Assembly: GCA_013215605.1 (NCBI GenBank)
Contig: JABSQW010000022.1
Coordinates: 33,119 to 75,697, forward strand
From: Myxococcales bacterium
GTDB taxonomy: Bacteria; Myxococcota_A; UBA9160; SMWR01
Length of the DNA stretch: 42,579 nt
Direction: 5' to 3'
The position numbers were made by a program, and so were the translations under genes. The notes beneath the pieces were generated by a model. The model was not told where the DNA came from, did not search any database, and worked only from the letters and a program-made list of their open reading frames with translations. Shown here in pieces: positions 16,257 through 24,489 of the stretch. Positions within the stretch are counted from its first letter, which is position 1. Every line of letters begins with the position of its first letter.

Positions 16257-17162
16257 CTACGGCTTCGGATCGAAGGCGTTCGGCGGTTCCTTCGCTTCCT
16301 TGAACGAGCACTCCATGGCTTCGAACGCGGCCTCGTTGGTCCAGACCGAATTCTCGGTCTCGGCTTCGACGGCGACCTGTTCGTCGTAGTTCGTATAGAG
16401 CGAGATTCGACCGTTTCCGGCGGCGATGATGCGGCGGTTCAACCAGTCGGATCGGCTGCTCGCGAGATACAGCACGGGCGGCACGACGTTCTTTGGCGAG
16501 AGCTTCTCGTTGCCGGGGCTGTAGTCGAACGTACCGCGGTTGCCGAGCGCCTCGGTCATGCGCGTCGTGGCGACCGGGGCGATGCAGTTCGACGTCACGC
16601 CGTAGCCGCGCAGCGCGTTCGCGCACGAGTACGTGAGGCCAACGATCCCCAGCTTCGCGGCCGCGTAGTTGGGCTGCGACGGTGCGCCGTAGACGCCGGA
16701 CCCGGACACGAAGTTGATCAGCCGGTACTGACCGCCGCGATTCTCGCGCCAGTGGACCGACGCGTGACGCGCCGTGTTGAACGTTCCTTTCAGGTGCACG
16801 TTGATGACCGCGTCCCACATGTCCTCGGTCATCTTGAAGATCATGCCGTCCCGCAGGATTCCAGCCACGTTGATCACGATGTCGAGCCGACCGAACTCCG
16901 CGGTAGCGCGGTCGATCATCGCCTCGACGGCGTCGAAGTCCGTGATGTCGGTGTCGTCGGCGATCGCCGTGCCACCCGCCTTCACGATTCCGTCCGCGAC
17001 TTCCCGCGCCGGGCCGCACTCGACCCCGGCGCCCTCCAAGGACGCCCCGAGATCGTTCACCACGACGCACGCGCCCTCGGCGGCGAGGCCCTGCGCCACG
17101 GCAGCGCCGATCCCGCGACCGGCCCCGGTGACGAGGGCTACGCGATTCTCGAGAAGCGCCAT
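16257..17162 (-). CDS. SDR-family NAD(P)-dependent oxidoreductase
   Basis: 301 residues. The classical SDR cofactor motif TGAGRGIG is at about 12-19, NVAG near 98, the catalytic Ser region NFVSGSGVYG near 150, and YAAAK near 166. The sequence resembles the dehydrogenase part of peroxisomal multifunctional enzyme/3-oxoacyl reductases (VVVNDLGASLEG, GGTAIADDTDI). The C-terminal 50 residues (TNYDEQVAVEAETENSVW onward) extend beyond a minimal SDR. It probably oxidises or reduces a hydroxyl on an acyl-CoA or steroid-type substrate. It is divergent from the LLM oxidoreductase gene with 107 bases between starts. Confidence 0.9.
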   Translation of the reverse strand: MALLENRVALVTGAGRGIGAAVAQGLAAEGACVVVNDLGASLEGAGVECGPAREVADGIVKAGGTAIADDTDITDFDAVEAMIDRATAEFGRLDIVINVAGILRDGMIFKMTEDMWDAVINVHLKGTFNTARHASVHWRENRGGQYRLINFVSGSGVYGAPSQPNYAAAKLGIVGLTYSCANALRGYGVTSNCIAPVATTRMTEALGNRGTFDYSPGNEKLSPKNVVPPVLYLASSRSDWLNRRIIAAGNGRISLYTNYDEQVAVEAETENSVWTNEAAFEAMECSFKEAKEPPNAFDPKP

Positions 17163-17269
17163 GTTCGATCTCCTCCGTTCGTGGCGCGTATCCTACCCAA
17201 AGGAACGACGATCGCCGTGAGCCGCCAACGGCGAGTCGCCGCTAGACTCGGGCCGAGGAGTACCGCGAT

Positions 17270-18190
17270 ATGAGCGTTCGGATGGGCATCAGCATGGGAG
17301 CGCAGATCGGGGGGGCCGAGCGGTTCCGCGAGTGGCTCGCCCTCTGCGAGGACAGCGCGCTCGACTCGGTCTGGGCGTCCGATCGCCTGATCTCGCGGGA
17401 GCCCTCGTTCGAGCCCGTCACCACCGCGGCGATGGTGGCCGGCGCCACCAAGCGGATCAAATTCGGATTCAACGCGCTCACGCTTCCCCTGCGCGACCCG
17501 GTCACCCTGGCCAAGGAGTGCGCAACCATCGATCACCTCTCGGGCGGACGCTTGCTCCCCGTGTTCGGAATCGGCATCAACAAGGGACCCGAGTGGAAGG
17601 CCACCGGACGCGACCCCAAAGGACGCGGTGCTCGGGCCAACGAGGCGCTCGAGATCATGGCGCGGCTCTGGAGCGAGGAGTCGGTCAGCTACGAGGGAGC
17701 CCACTTCCAACTGCGCGAGGCGAGCATTTCTCCCCGCCCCGTGCAGCAGCCGCTCCCGATCTGGGTGGGCGGATCGAGCCAGGCCGCCATCGAGCGCACG
17801 GCGCGCCTCGGCACCGGCTGGATCGGCGGATTGCAGCCCGCGGATCGGGTCGGTCCGGTGATCGACGCGATCAAGCGACGCGCCTCGGATCTCGGCCGGA
17901 CGATCGACCCGGACCACTACGGCGCCACCGTGCTCGTGCGCCTGGGCAGCGCAGACGACGCGGCGCTCGGTCCTTTCGCGAAGCAGGTGAAGAAGCTCGG
18001 GCTGGGCAGCGCAGAGAGCCTCGTGACGGTGGGGTGCGCACGGGACATCATCGATCGGATCCGCCAACTCAACGATGCCGGAGCATCGAAGTTCGTCGCG
18101 GTACCGATGGCGTCAGACAGCGACGACGTCCTCCTGCAGACGCGGCGCCTCATCGACGAAGTCGTGCCCGAGGTTCACGCCATCGGTTGA
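17270..18190 (+). CDS. LLM-class flavin-dependent (probably F420) oxidoreductase
   Basis: 306 residues; a GAGGAG site lies 10 bases before ATG 17270. The luciferase-like TIM barrel is recognisable from VWASDRL, TKRIKFGFNALTLPLRDPV, the GGRLLPVFGIGINKGPEW segment, and PLPIWVGGSSQAAIERTARLG. These are typical of F420-dependent members of the LLM family, common in Actinobacteria and some uncultured Proteobacteria-like lineages. The family does hydride transfer or monooxygenation on varied small molecules; the substrate is unknown. It lies 52 bases upstream of an SGNH hydrolase gene on the same strand. Confidence 0.87.
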   Translation: MSVRMGISMGAQIGGAERFREWLALCEDSALDSVWASDRLISREPSFEPVTTAAMVAGATKRIKFGFNALTLPLRDPVTLAKECATIDHLSGGRLLPVFGIGINKGPEWKATGRDPKGRGARANEALEIMARLWSEESVSYEGAHFQLREASISPRPVQQPLPIWVGGSSQAAIERTARLGTGWIGGLQPADRVGPVIDAIKRRASDLGRTIDPDHYGATVLVRLGSADDAALGPFAKQVKKLGLGSAESLVTVGCARDIIDRIRQLNDAGASKFVAVPMASDSDDVLLQTRRLIDEVVPEVHAIG

Positions 18191-18242
18191 TCGTACGTAC
18201 GCGGCGCGTGCGTCCGCGGCGCGTTTCGTCGGTACCCACACC

Positions 18243-19322
18243 ATGACACGCAGCACCGCCCTTTCAAACATCGGCCTGCTCGCGCTCGCGGTGCTCGCCA
18301 TCGGGATCGTCGGCGAGGTCTGCTTTCGCGGGCTCATCGCGCTGGGGATCATCACCGGGCCGAGCGGATCCGTGATCTTCCCCGACGTGCCCCACATGGC
18401 GAAGTTCGTCCCGTCGGAGGATTCTCTGCTCCACCTCGAGCTCGACCCATCCGACGCCGAGATCAACCGGACGGGATTTCGCGACCGCGAAATCCCGGTC
18501 GAACGCGGTGATGCCGTGCGCATCGTTGCGCTCGGCGATTCCGTGACCTTCGGCCGTGGCGTCCCGCGTGGACAGACCTGGCCGAAACTCCTCGAAACAT
18601 CGCTCAACGCATCGGCCTCCGGGCCGCAGCGCTTCGAAGTGCTCAACATGGGGGTGAGCGGATACAACACCCGGCAGGAAGTGCGCTGGTACGAAAAGTT
18701 CGGCCGCGCGTACGCGCCCGACCTCATCGTGCTGCAGTACACATTGAACGACGTCTTCCCGGCGGGCGCGCACCTCGCGTTTCTCGCGCAGGAGCAGCAG
18801 AAGACGGGCGCAAGGAAGCCCGTGCCCGCCGACGGACCGGCAGCGGCGACATCGCGGCACGACGCGCTCCCCGAATCGCTGTTCCTCGGGTTCCTCGTCG
18901 AGCGTACCCGCGAGCTCTTCGCGGGGCGCGAGCTCGTCGCTCCCGGCTGGACCGTGTTCTACGACCGGCCCAACAGCTGGAACAGCGTTCGGCGTTCGTT
19001 CCAGCGTCTCGCCGCGGTGACCCGGGAGGACGGAACGGCCGTGGTGCTGGTCGTCTTCCCCGAGCTCGTCGACTTCGACGCCTATCCCTTCGCGTCGATC
19101 CACCGCAAGATCGCGGCGGAAGCACGTCGGCGGGGCTTCCCGGTACTCGACCTCCTGCCCCTCTTCGCCGAGCAGGATGCCGAAAGTCTGCGCCTGACCC
19201 CGCTCGACTCGACCCACCTGAACGCTGACGCACTCCGCCTGGCCGCCGAGGCCATTGAGGCGTTCCTGGTGAACACGGGCGCGACGACGCGGCAGACCCC
19301 GCGAAGCGGCGCCGCGGGCTAG
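18243..19322 (+). CDS. SGNH/GDSL-type hydrolase, membrane-anchored
   Basis: 359 residues from ATG 18243. An N-terminal hydrophobic helix (about 8-37) acts as a signal anchor. The SGNH blocks are: VALGDSVTFGRGV with the catalytic Ser near residue 100, Gly in NMGVSGYNT near 139, Asn in LQYTLNDVF near 165, and the C-terminal DSTHLN with Asp and His near 323-326. These enzymes hydrolyse or transfer ester groups, often on exported polysaccharide or lipid. The upstream open frame in this phase is not used, because it would remove the clean membrane segment. Confidence 0.85.
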   Translation: MTRSTALSNIGLLALAVLAIGIVGEVCFRGLIALGIITGPSGSVIFPDVPHMAKFVPSEDSLLHLELDPSDAEINRTGFRDREIPVERGDAVRIVALGDSVTFGRGVPRGQTWPKLLETSLNASASGPQRFEVLNMGVSGYNTRQEVRWYEKFGRAYAPDLIVLQYTLNDVFPAGAHLAFLAQEQQKTGARKPVPADGPAAATSRHDALPESLFLGFLVERTRELFAGRELVAPGWTVFYDRPNSWNSVRRSFQRLAAVTREDGTAVVLVVFPELVDFDAYPFASIHRKIAAEARRRGFPVLDLLPLFAEQDAESLRLTPLDSTHLNADALRLAAEAIEAFLVNTGATTRQTPRSGAAG

Positions 19323-19458
19323 GCGACCCTCGAGAACCGTCTTCCCATCCGTTGGGAATTTCGAAGCGGGGGCCCGTATTCGGGGCGGACGCGACGGGTA
19401 GCGAGGGAGCTGTAGAATGGGCGCGCCCGCAGCCACTCTCACCCCAGAGGTCACCCCG

Positions 19459-20226
19459 ATGCGCATCCGTCCCCTGATCCTCTCGCTGATCGTCTGGATT
19501 GGAATCGCAGCGCCCTCGGGTGCCCAGTACTCGAAGCCGGAGCTCTCGCCCCTCGGCGTGCGGATCCAGGCCGCCCTCGATTCGGAGCTGCGCACGGATG
19601 CCGAGCGCGCGCGCGACAAGAACCGCAAACCCATCGCGACCCTCGAGTTCTTCGGTCTGCGCGAGGACATGCGCGTGCTCGAACTGGTGCCCGGCGGCGG
19701 TTGGTACACGAAGGTGCTCGCGCCGGTGTTGCGCGAGGAGGGCAAGCTCACGGTGGCGCTCGGTGCCCAGGGTGTCGAGAAGCTGCTCGGTGAGCAGCCG
19801 TTCTCGAAGATCGAGATTCTCGGAACGCCGTTTCCCAACAACCGAGTGGGCCGCCGCTACGAAGCGTCGAGCCTCGACCTGGGCTCGGCGGACTTCGACC
19901 TCGCGCTGACGTTCCGCAACCTCCACAACTTCACGGAGACGGGCCGCCGTGCCATCAACCAGGCGACTTTCGACGCCCTCGTCCCCGGCGGCGCCTACGG
20001 GGTGGTCGACCACACGCGACGCCACATGCAGGGCGAGAGCCCGGAGAACGGGCGACGCGTGGACCCCGTTTCGATGATCCACGAGATCGAGTCGGTGGGA
20101 TTCCGCTTCGAGGGCTTCTCGGATCTCCACTACCGGGCCGACGACGAGCTTCGCTACGAGGTGGGGCGTCGCTCGGTATCGGGAAATACCGACCGCTTCA
20201 CGCTGCTCTTCCGGAAACCCGAATAG
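19459..20226 (+). CDS. Exported SAM-dependent methyltransferase-like protein
   Basis: 255 residues from ATG 19459, chosen because AGAGGT lies 9 bases upstream and a signal peptide starts there (hydrophobic to about 22, cleavage after PSGAQ). An in-frame ATG at 19417 is possible. The Rossmann methyltransferase core has motif I VLELVPGGGWYTKVLAP (about 73-89), DFDLALTFRNLHN and a VPGGAYGVVDH post-motif. It resembles the COG4798 group of predicted methyltransferases that carry signal peptides. Its catalytic role outside the cytoplasm is puzzling because SAM is cytoplasmic. It converges on the ferritin-like gene with 5 bases between stops. Confidence 0.8.
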   Translation: MRIRPLILSLIVWIGIAAPSGAQYSKPELSPLGVRIQAALDSELRTDAERARDKNRKPIATLEFFGLREDMRVLELVPGGGWYTKVLAPVLREEGKLTVALGAQGVEKLLGEQPFSKIEILGTPFPNNRVGRRYEASSLDLGSADFDLALTFRNLHNFTETGRRAINQATFDALVPGGAYGVVDHTRRHMQGESPENGRRVDPVSMIHEIESVGFRFEGFSDLHYRADDELRYEVGRRSVSGNTDRFTLLFRKPE

Positions 20227-20231
20227 TCGCG

Positions 20232-21020
20232 CTACTGCGTGAGCTCCTGGAGGTCCGGTGTGCCCAGCGGGTTGCTGCGCTCAGGGGGTCGAAGGGTGGT
20301 CATGCGCCGCCAGGTGAACAGGCGCTCGATCCAATAGATCGCGTGAATGCCGAATCTGAGCACGCCCTTCTTGAGACGCGACCAGCCGAGGGTGTCGCCC
20401 ATCCGCATCATCACCGCGACGCTGACGTCGCGATAGGTACGAATCTCGACCGCGGCGTACTCCGCGAGCATGCGGCGGATCAGCGGGCCGTGCCCGGCGC
20501 GCTCGAAGCGCAGCAGCTCCTCGTGGCAGTACGCGAGGTGGTTGACCTCGTCGGCGGCGACCATCGCTACGGCCTTGCCGAGCTCCGGGTCGCCGCGAAA
20601 GATCGCTTCCTGCTGATGGATCTCCTCGAAGGCGCGCTGTTCGGTGACGCGGCTGTGGACCAGGTACTTCAGGATCTCCTCGTCCGACAGGGGCCGGTCC
20701 TCGCGCAGACGGTCGTGGGCCAGTCCGATGCCGGCGCGTTCGAGCCGCATGCAGTAGTCGGCCTCGGCGGGCACTGCGATCGCCTCGAGCTGGCGCCGCA
20801 GCAGCAAGCCACCGAACAGGCGCGCGTGCTTGTGCTCGTCGGCCCCGTGCTGCGCGATCTTCGCCGCGAGCACGGGGTCCGCCGTATTGGCCGCGATGCG
20901 CTCGTTCTCCCAGCCCCCCTGGGCCTCGCCCTTGGCGGTAATGCTGCAGAAGAGCTGGAAACTCTCGTCGTTCGAACGGAACTCATCGAAGATGGCCCTG
21001 GCGGACAGCGCGAACTGCAT
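20232..21020 (-). CDS. Ferritin-like di-iron protein, function unknown
   Basis: 262 residues, almost all helical. Two ExxH-type ligand pairs are visible: DEHKHARLF near residue 62 and DEVNHLAYC near 158, each preceded by a helix with a Glu (GEAQGGWENERI near 31, TEQRAFEEI near 127). This is the four-helix carboxylate-bridged di-iron pattern. The C-terminal 80 residues are basic and aromatic and could associate with a membrane. Related folds include hydroxylases, N-oxygenases and rubrerythrin-like proteins. No specific activity can be assigned. It is divergent from an SDR gene. Confidence 0.72.
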   Translation of the reverse strand: MQFALSARAIFDEFRSNDESFQLFCSITAKGEAQGGWENERIAANTADPVLAAKIAQHGADEHKHARLFGGLLLRRQLEAIAVPAEADYCMRLERAGIGLAHDRLREDRPLSDEEILKYLVHSRVTEQRAFEEIHQQEAIFRGDPELGKAVAMVAADEVNHLAYCHEELLRFERAGHGPLIRRMLAEYAAVEIRTYRDVSVAVMMRMGDTLGWSRLKKGVLRFGIHAIYWIERLFTWRRMTTLRPPERSNPLGTPDLQELTQ

Positions 21021-21372
21021 GCGTGAAGAGACTCCCGGGGAGGAATCGGACCCGGGAAATCACCCGGGGCGTTTCAGATCAAAAGGTTGTCCCACGATTC
21101 GGCGCGGATCACAACCGGCGCTGCGTCGGCCGGCCCCCAAGCTTTACTCGAAACTCCGCTGCGACGAAAGAGACACCCTCGGTGTGGAACTGCGCTCCCG
21201 CGACAATGAATGCGAGCTGCGCACCGAGATGGACACCACCGGGGCTGCGACGCGCGGAGCCGAAACCACCTGACCGCACGAAGCGCCCTCCCCCGCAGGA
21301 CGGGTCGTAATTGCCCGCTGGAGCGTGCACGTCCAGAATGACTCTGAATCTTGGAAGAGCGAGGAGGTAGGC
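21021..21372 (+). other. Intergenic region between divergent ferritin-like and SDR genes
   Basis: About 350 bases with no convincing gene. Three copies of CCCGGG lie within 35 bases (21034-21039, 21051-21056, 21063-21068), the last two forming a small hairpin around AAATCA. The start of the downstream gene is marked by GAGGAGG at 21361-21367. No promoter boxes could be fixed. Confidence 0.4.
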
Positions 21373-22182
21373 GTGACGAATGCAACGCAGGGAATCGATC
21401 TCGGGCTGGGGGGAAAATCCGCGCTGGTCACCGGAGCGGGTGCCGGGATCGGGCGGGAGATCGCGCGCTGGCTCGCGCGAGCCGGCTGTCGGATCGGCGT
21501 GAACGACATCGATCCGAAGACGGCCGCCGGGACCGTGGAAGAGCTGCGCAAGGCCGGTTCCGAAGCGATCTCGGTGGTGGGAAACGTGCGCGACGAAGAC
21601 GCCGTGGCGACCCTGGTGGGCGACGTCGTCCGGGCCTTCGGTTCGCTCGACGTGGCGGTCAACAATGTGGGCATGAACGCCAATCGCCCGGTGACGCCGC
21701 TCCTCGAACTCGAAGCCGAGGCCGTGCGCGACGTCGTCGACCAGAACCTCGTGGCCACCACGATCTGCTGCATCGCCGAGGCACGCGTCATGGCGAAGCA
21801 GCGCAGCGGGGTGATCCTCAACGTGTCGTCGGGCGAGACGACCCGTCCCTCCGTGGGCCTCGTCGCCTACGGGGCCGCCAAGGCGGGCATCAACCACCTG
21901 ACGATGTCGCTGGCCGATGAGCTCGGCCCGCTCGGAATCCGGGTGATGGCGATGGCCCCGGGGACGACACTCACCGAGAAGGTGCGCGAAGTCTTCAGCG
22001 AAGAGCACATCGCCGGAATCGTGCAGTCGAACCCGCTGCGGCGCATGACGGAGCCCGAAGAGCTGGGCCGCATGGCGGTGTTCCTGGCGTCGGACCTCGC
22101 GCGCTGCGTGACGGGACAGCTCGTGCTAGCGGACGCCGGCGCGCACCTGTCGCGGAACCGGCCGGCAAACGCGGATCCGTGA
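21373..22182 (+). CDS. SDR-family oxidoreductase
   Basis: 269 residues from GTG 21373, whose GAGGAGG site 5 bases upstream decides the start over an earlier in-frame ATG. It has the complete SDR set: TGAGAGIG near 21-28, NNVG near 98, catalytic Ser in NVSSGE near 149, and YGAAK near 164. The C-terminus has the usual GQLVLADAG end. It resembles 3-oxoacyl-ACP reductase and 7-alpha-hydroxysteroid dehydrogenase-like members; the substrate is not readable. It stands alone, about 370 bases before the WS/DGAT gene. Confidence 0.9.
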   Translation: MTNATQGIDLGLGGKSALVTGAGAGIGREIARWLARAGCRIGVNDIDPKTAAGTVEELRKAGSEAISVVGNVRDEDAVATLVGDVVRAFGSLDVAVNNVGMNANRPVTPLLELEAEAVRDVVDQNLVATTICCIAEARVMAKQRSGVILNVSSGETTRPSVGLVAYGAAKAGINHLTMSLADELGPLGIRVMAMAPGTTLTEKVREVFSEEHIAGIVQSNPLRRMTEPEELGRMAVFLASDLARCVTGQLVLADAGAHLSRNRPANADP

Positions 22183-22548
22183 GCTGCGGGTCGGCAAACG
22201 GCCACGCAACGGATGCGTTTTCGCGTGCACCCGGACCTTCGGTCCTGAAGTGCCCACGGCCCGGCGAGCGACTTCCCCACGCCCGAGAACCGACCGTACA
22301 AGACGTCTTCGACTTCTAGCGCCACCAGACCCGCCAGCGCCAGAATGCTCAATCTCCCGTTCGAATCAATTTTCCGATCGGGGGCTCCAGACCACATCTG
22401 CCGAACCGGGTGGATCCCCTCTACAATCGGACTCGGAGTCATCGGCCGGGAGTTCGGTGACGTCCAGCTTCCTCCGACAACGCAACGTGAGCGGTTCGTC
22501 CAGCCCCCGGACGGCCGGAGCGGTCGCGCAGAGCGAAGTCAGGAAACG
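22183..22548 (+). other. Intergenic region with a small hairpin before the WS/DGAT gene
   Basis: About 366 bases without a recognised gene. GGACC at 22233-22237 pairs with GGTCC at 22241-22245, enclosed by GCAC and GTGC (22227-22230 and 22250-22253). No T-run follows, so a terminator role for the upstream SDR is uncertain. A TTCGAATC string near 22360 resembles a tRNA T-loop but its flanks do not pair. Confidence 0.4.
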
Positions 22549-24051
22549 ATGGTGGCACCCAACGGGTACGAACGACTCTCCGCCCAGGACAGCTCGTTCG
22601 TCATGTTCGACGGGGGCCGAGGCCAGCTCGCGATCTCGCTCGTCGCCGTCTTCGACGCGGCGGCGAACGATTCCCTCCCCTTCGACATCGCGCGCTACCG
22701 CTCGTACGTCGAATCGCGTCTCCACCTGATCCCCCACTACCGGTCGGTCGTGCAGAAGACGCCGCTCCAGCGCCACCCGATCTGGGTGGACGACGATCGC
22801 TTCGACATCGCGCACCACGTCCGCCACACCGCGCTGCCGCGCCCGGGCGGCACCTCGCAGCTGAAGGAACTCGCCGGCTCGATCACCTCCCGTCCTCTCG
22901 ACGTGACCCGCCCTCTCTGGGAGCTGTGGTTCGTCGAAGGCCTGGCGGAGGGCGGCTTCGCGGTGATTGCGAAGGTCCACCACTGCATGGTCGACGGCGT
23001 CGCCGGCGTCGGCGTGGTCACGGCCCTGCTGAGCCCGGTCGCAGAGTTCGAAGACCCTCCCGCGAAGCCGCGCAAGCCCTGGAAGCCCCGCCCCGCACCC
23101 GGCCTCCTGGATTTCGTGCGCGACAGCCTCAGCGAAACCACCGGCCTCGCGGTCGACGCCGCGAGGAACCTCGGCGGCGCGCTCCAGCACCCGGGCGAAA
23201 TCGCGGACGAGCTGGTCGAGGCCGTCGGCTCGGGATTCAACACGATCGTCACCGGTCTGAGCCCGCCGCCCGTCACCCCGATCAACCGCCCGATCGGCAC
23301 GCAGCGACGCGTCGAGTGGAACGACGTCGACCTCGTGGCCGTGAAAGACGTCAAGAAGCGCCTCGACGGCAGCGTCAACGACGTCGTCCTCGCGGTGGTC
23401 GCGGGCGCCATGCGCCGCTTCTTCGAGCGACGCAAGCTGTCGGTGAAGGGCCTCGACCTGCGCGTCATCATCCCGGTCGACACGCGGTCGGGCGCTGTCG
23501 ACATGTCGGTGGGCAACAAGGTGTCGTCGTGGTTCCTCGACCTGCCGGTCTCGGAATGCGACCCGCGCACTCGCTTCGAGAAGATTCGGGAGCAGACGCG
23601 CAAGCGCAAGCAACAGAACGCCGAGAAGGGCGTCGATCTGTTCCTGCGCTTCGCCGACTGGAGCGGCTCGTCGCGCCTGCCCTATTGGGGGGTGAGCCTC
23701 ATCCACGCCGTCCGCCCGTACAACATGATCGTCACCAACGTCCAAGGTCCGCCCGTACCCCTCTACCTGCTGGGGTCTCGCCTGCGATCGCTGGTGCCGA
23801 CCGTGCCGCTGTTCGAGGGACAGGCGCTGTCCGTAGCGGTGATGAGCTACATCGACCGCATCTCGTTCGGGCTCTCGGCAGACTGGGACTCGCTGCCCGA
23901 TCTCGGCGATCTGTCGCAGCTCGTCGGCGCGTCATTCGATGAGCTGCGGGAGGCGGCGGAGGGTTCCGAGCGGCCCAGGAAGCGCCGTCGCAAGCGAGCT
24001 TCGACTGCGCCCGTCGAAGCCCGCGCCAACGGCGCGTCGGCAGTGGTCTGA
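22549..24051 (+). CDS. Wax ester synthase / diacylglycerol acyltransferase (WS/DGAT) family protein
   Basis: 500 residues from ATG 22549 with AGGAAA just upstream. The acyltransferase motif HHCMVDGVAG (about 144-153) carries the catalytic His pair and Asp of the condensation-fold family. PLWELWFVEGL precedes it and VTNVQGPPVPLYLLGSRL (about 394-411) is the conserved C-terminal block. The family joins acyl-CoA to fatty alcohols or diacylglycerol and makes storage wax ester or triacylglycerol at the inner membrane; some members act on other alcohols. The C-terminus is basic and low-complexity. Its stop codon abuts the stop of the convergent DUF35 gene inside an 18-bp palindrome. Confidence 0.92.
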   Translation: MVAPNGYERLSAQDSSFVMFDGGRGQLAISLVAVFDAAANDSLPFDIARYRSYVESRLHLIPHYRSVVQKTPLQRHPIWVDDDRFDIAHHVRHTALPRPGGTSQLKELAGSITSRPLDVTRPLWELWFVEGLAEGGFAVIAKVHHCMVDGVAGVGVVTALLSPVAEFEDPPAKPRKPWKPRPAPGLLDFVRDSLSETTGLAVDAARNLGGALQHPGEIADELVEAVGSGFNTIVTGLSPPPVTPINRPIGTQRRVEWNDVDLVAVKDVKKRLDGSVNDVVLAVVAGAMRRFFERRKLSVKGLDLRVIIPVDTRSGAVDMSVGNKVSSWFLDLPVSECDPRTRFEKIREQTRKRKQQNAEKGVDLFLRFADWSGSSRLPYWGVSLIHAVRPYNMIVTNVQGPPVPLYLLGSRLRSLVPTVPLFEGQALSVAVMSYIDRISFGLSADWDSLPDLGDLSQLVGASFDELREAAEGSERPRKRRRKRASTAPVEARANGASAVV

Positions 24052-24060
24052 TCAGACCAC
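24043..24060. repeat. 18-bp perfect palindrome at abutting convergent stop codons
   Basis: GTGGTCTGATCAGACCAC reads the same on both strands. Its centre is the junction between the TGA of the WS/DGAT gene (24049-24051) and the TGA of the DUF35 gene (24052-24054 on the minus strand), so both proteins end in Val-Val from the same bases. It could serve as a protein-binding site or small cruciform; with no loop it is a poor RNA hairpin. Confidence 0.6.
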
Positions 24061-24480
24061 CTCCCACTGCGGGATCAGGAGGTCTGCACCGGTCTTCGCG
24101 TCCTTGGCGGGCTCGAATACGGCCCTCACGCGCTGGCCGATCGAGATGTCACCCGGATCGCGGTTCAGGATGTTGCCGATCGCGTTGGCGCCCGGCGCAC
24201 CGTCGAGTGACACCACCACGATCGCGTAGGGGCAGTGGTCGGAGAGTCCCGGATGCACCGGGTGATGGACGACCGCGACGCTCTCGACGGTGCCCTCGCC
24301 GCTGCATTCCACGAAGGAGAGCGCCGTCCCCTGACACGAGCCGCACACGTCTTCCGGCGGGTGTTGGAACACCCCGCAGTCGTCGCACGACTGGACGGTG
24401 ATCTTTCCGGCGGTAAACCACGACTCGTTGAACGGATCGAGTGCGGGAATCAGCCAATCGTCTCCGAAGTGCCTCGCCAT
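24052..24480 (-). CDS. DUF35 OB-fold / zinc-ribbon acyl-CoA-associated protein
   Basis: 142 residues. An N-terminal rubredoxin-like zinc ribbon holds CDDCGVFQHPPEDVCGSC with two CxxC pairs (about 32-49), and an OB-fold follows (about 55-140). DUF35 proteins partner thiolase-like enzymes, either as a scaffold or as a substrate-binding subunit; in steroid side-chain degradation they pair with Ltp2-type aldolases or acyl-CoA hydratases. Here the gene lies 9 bases after the thiolase-like gene, on the same strand, which supports a joint complex. Confidence 0.9.
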   Translation of the reverse strand: MARHFGDDWLIPALDPFNESWFTAGKITVQSCDDCGVFQHPPEDVCGSCQGTALSFVECSGEGTVESVAVVHHPVHPGLSDHCPYAIVVVSLDGAPGANAIGNILNRDPGDISIGQRVRAVFEPAKDAKTGADLLIPQWEVV

Positions 24481-24489
24481 GGTGCCTCC

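Noticed and set aside
21034-21068. Three CCCGGG copies in the ferritin-like/SDR spacer as a possible operator array
   Set aside because: CCCGGG is common at this GC content and the spacing is not regular; no regulator gene is next to it.
22345-22400. Possible tRNA because of a T-loop-like TTCGAATC near 22360
   Set aside because: The bases on either side do not pair as a T-stem and no acceptor, D or anticodon arm can be drawn.
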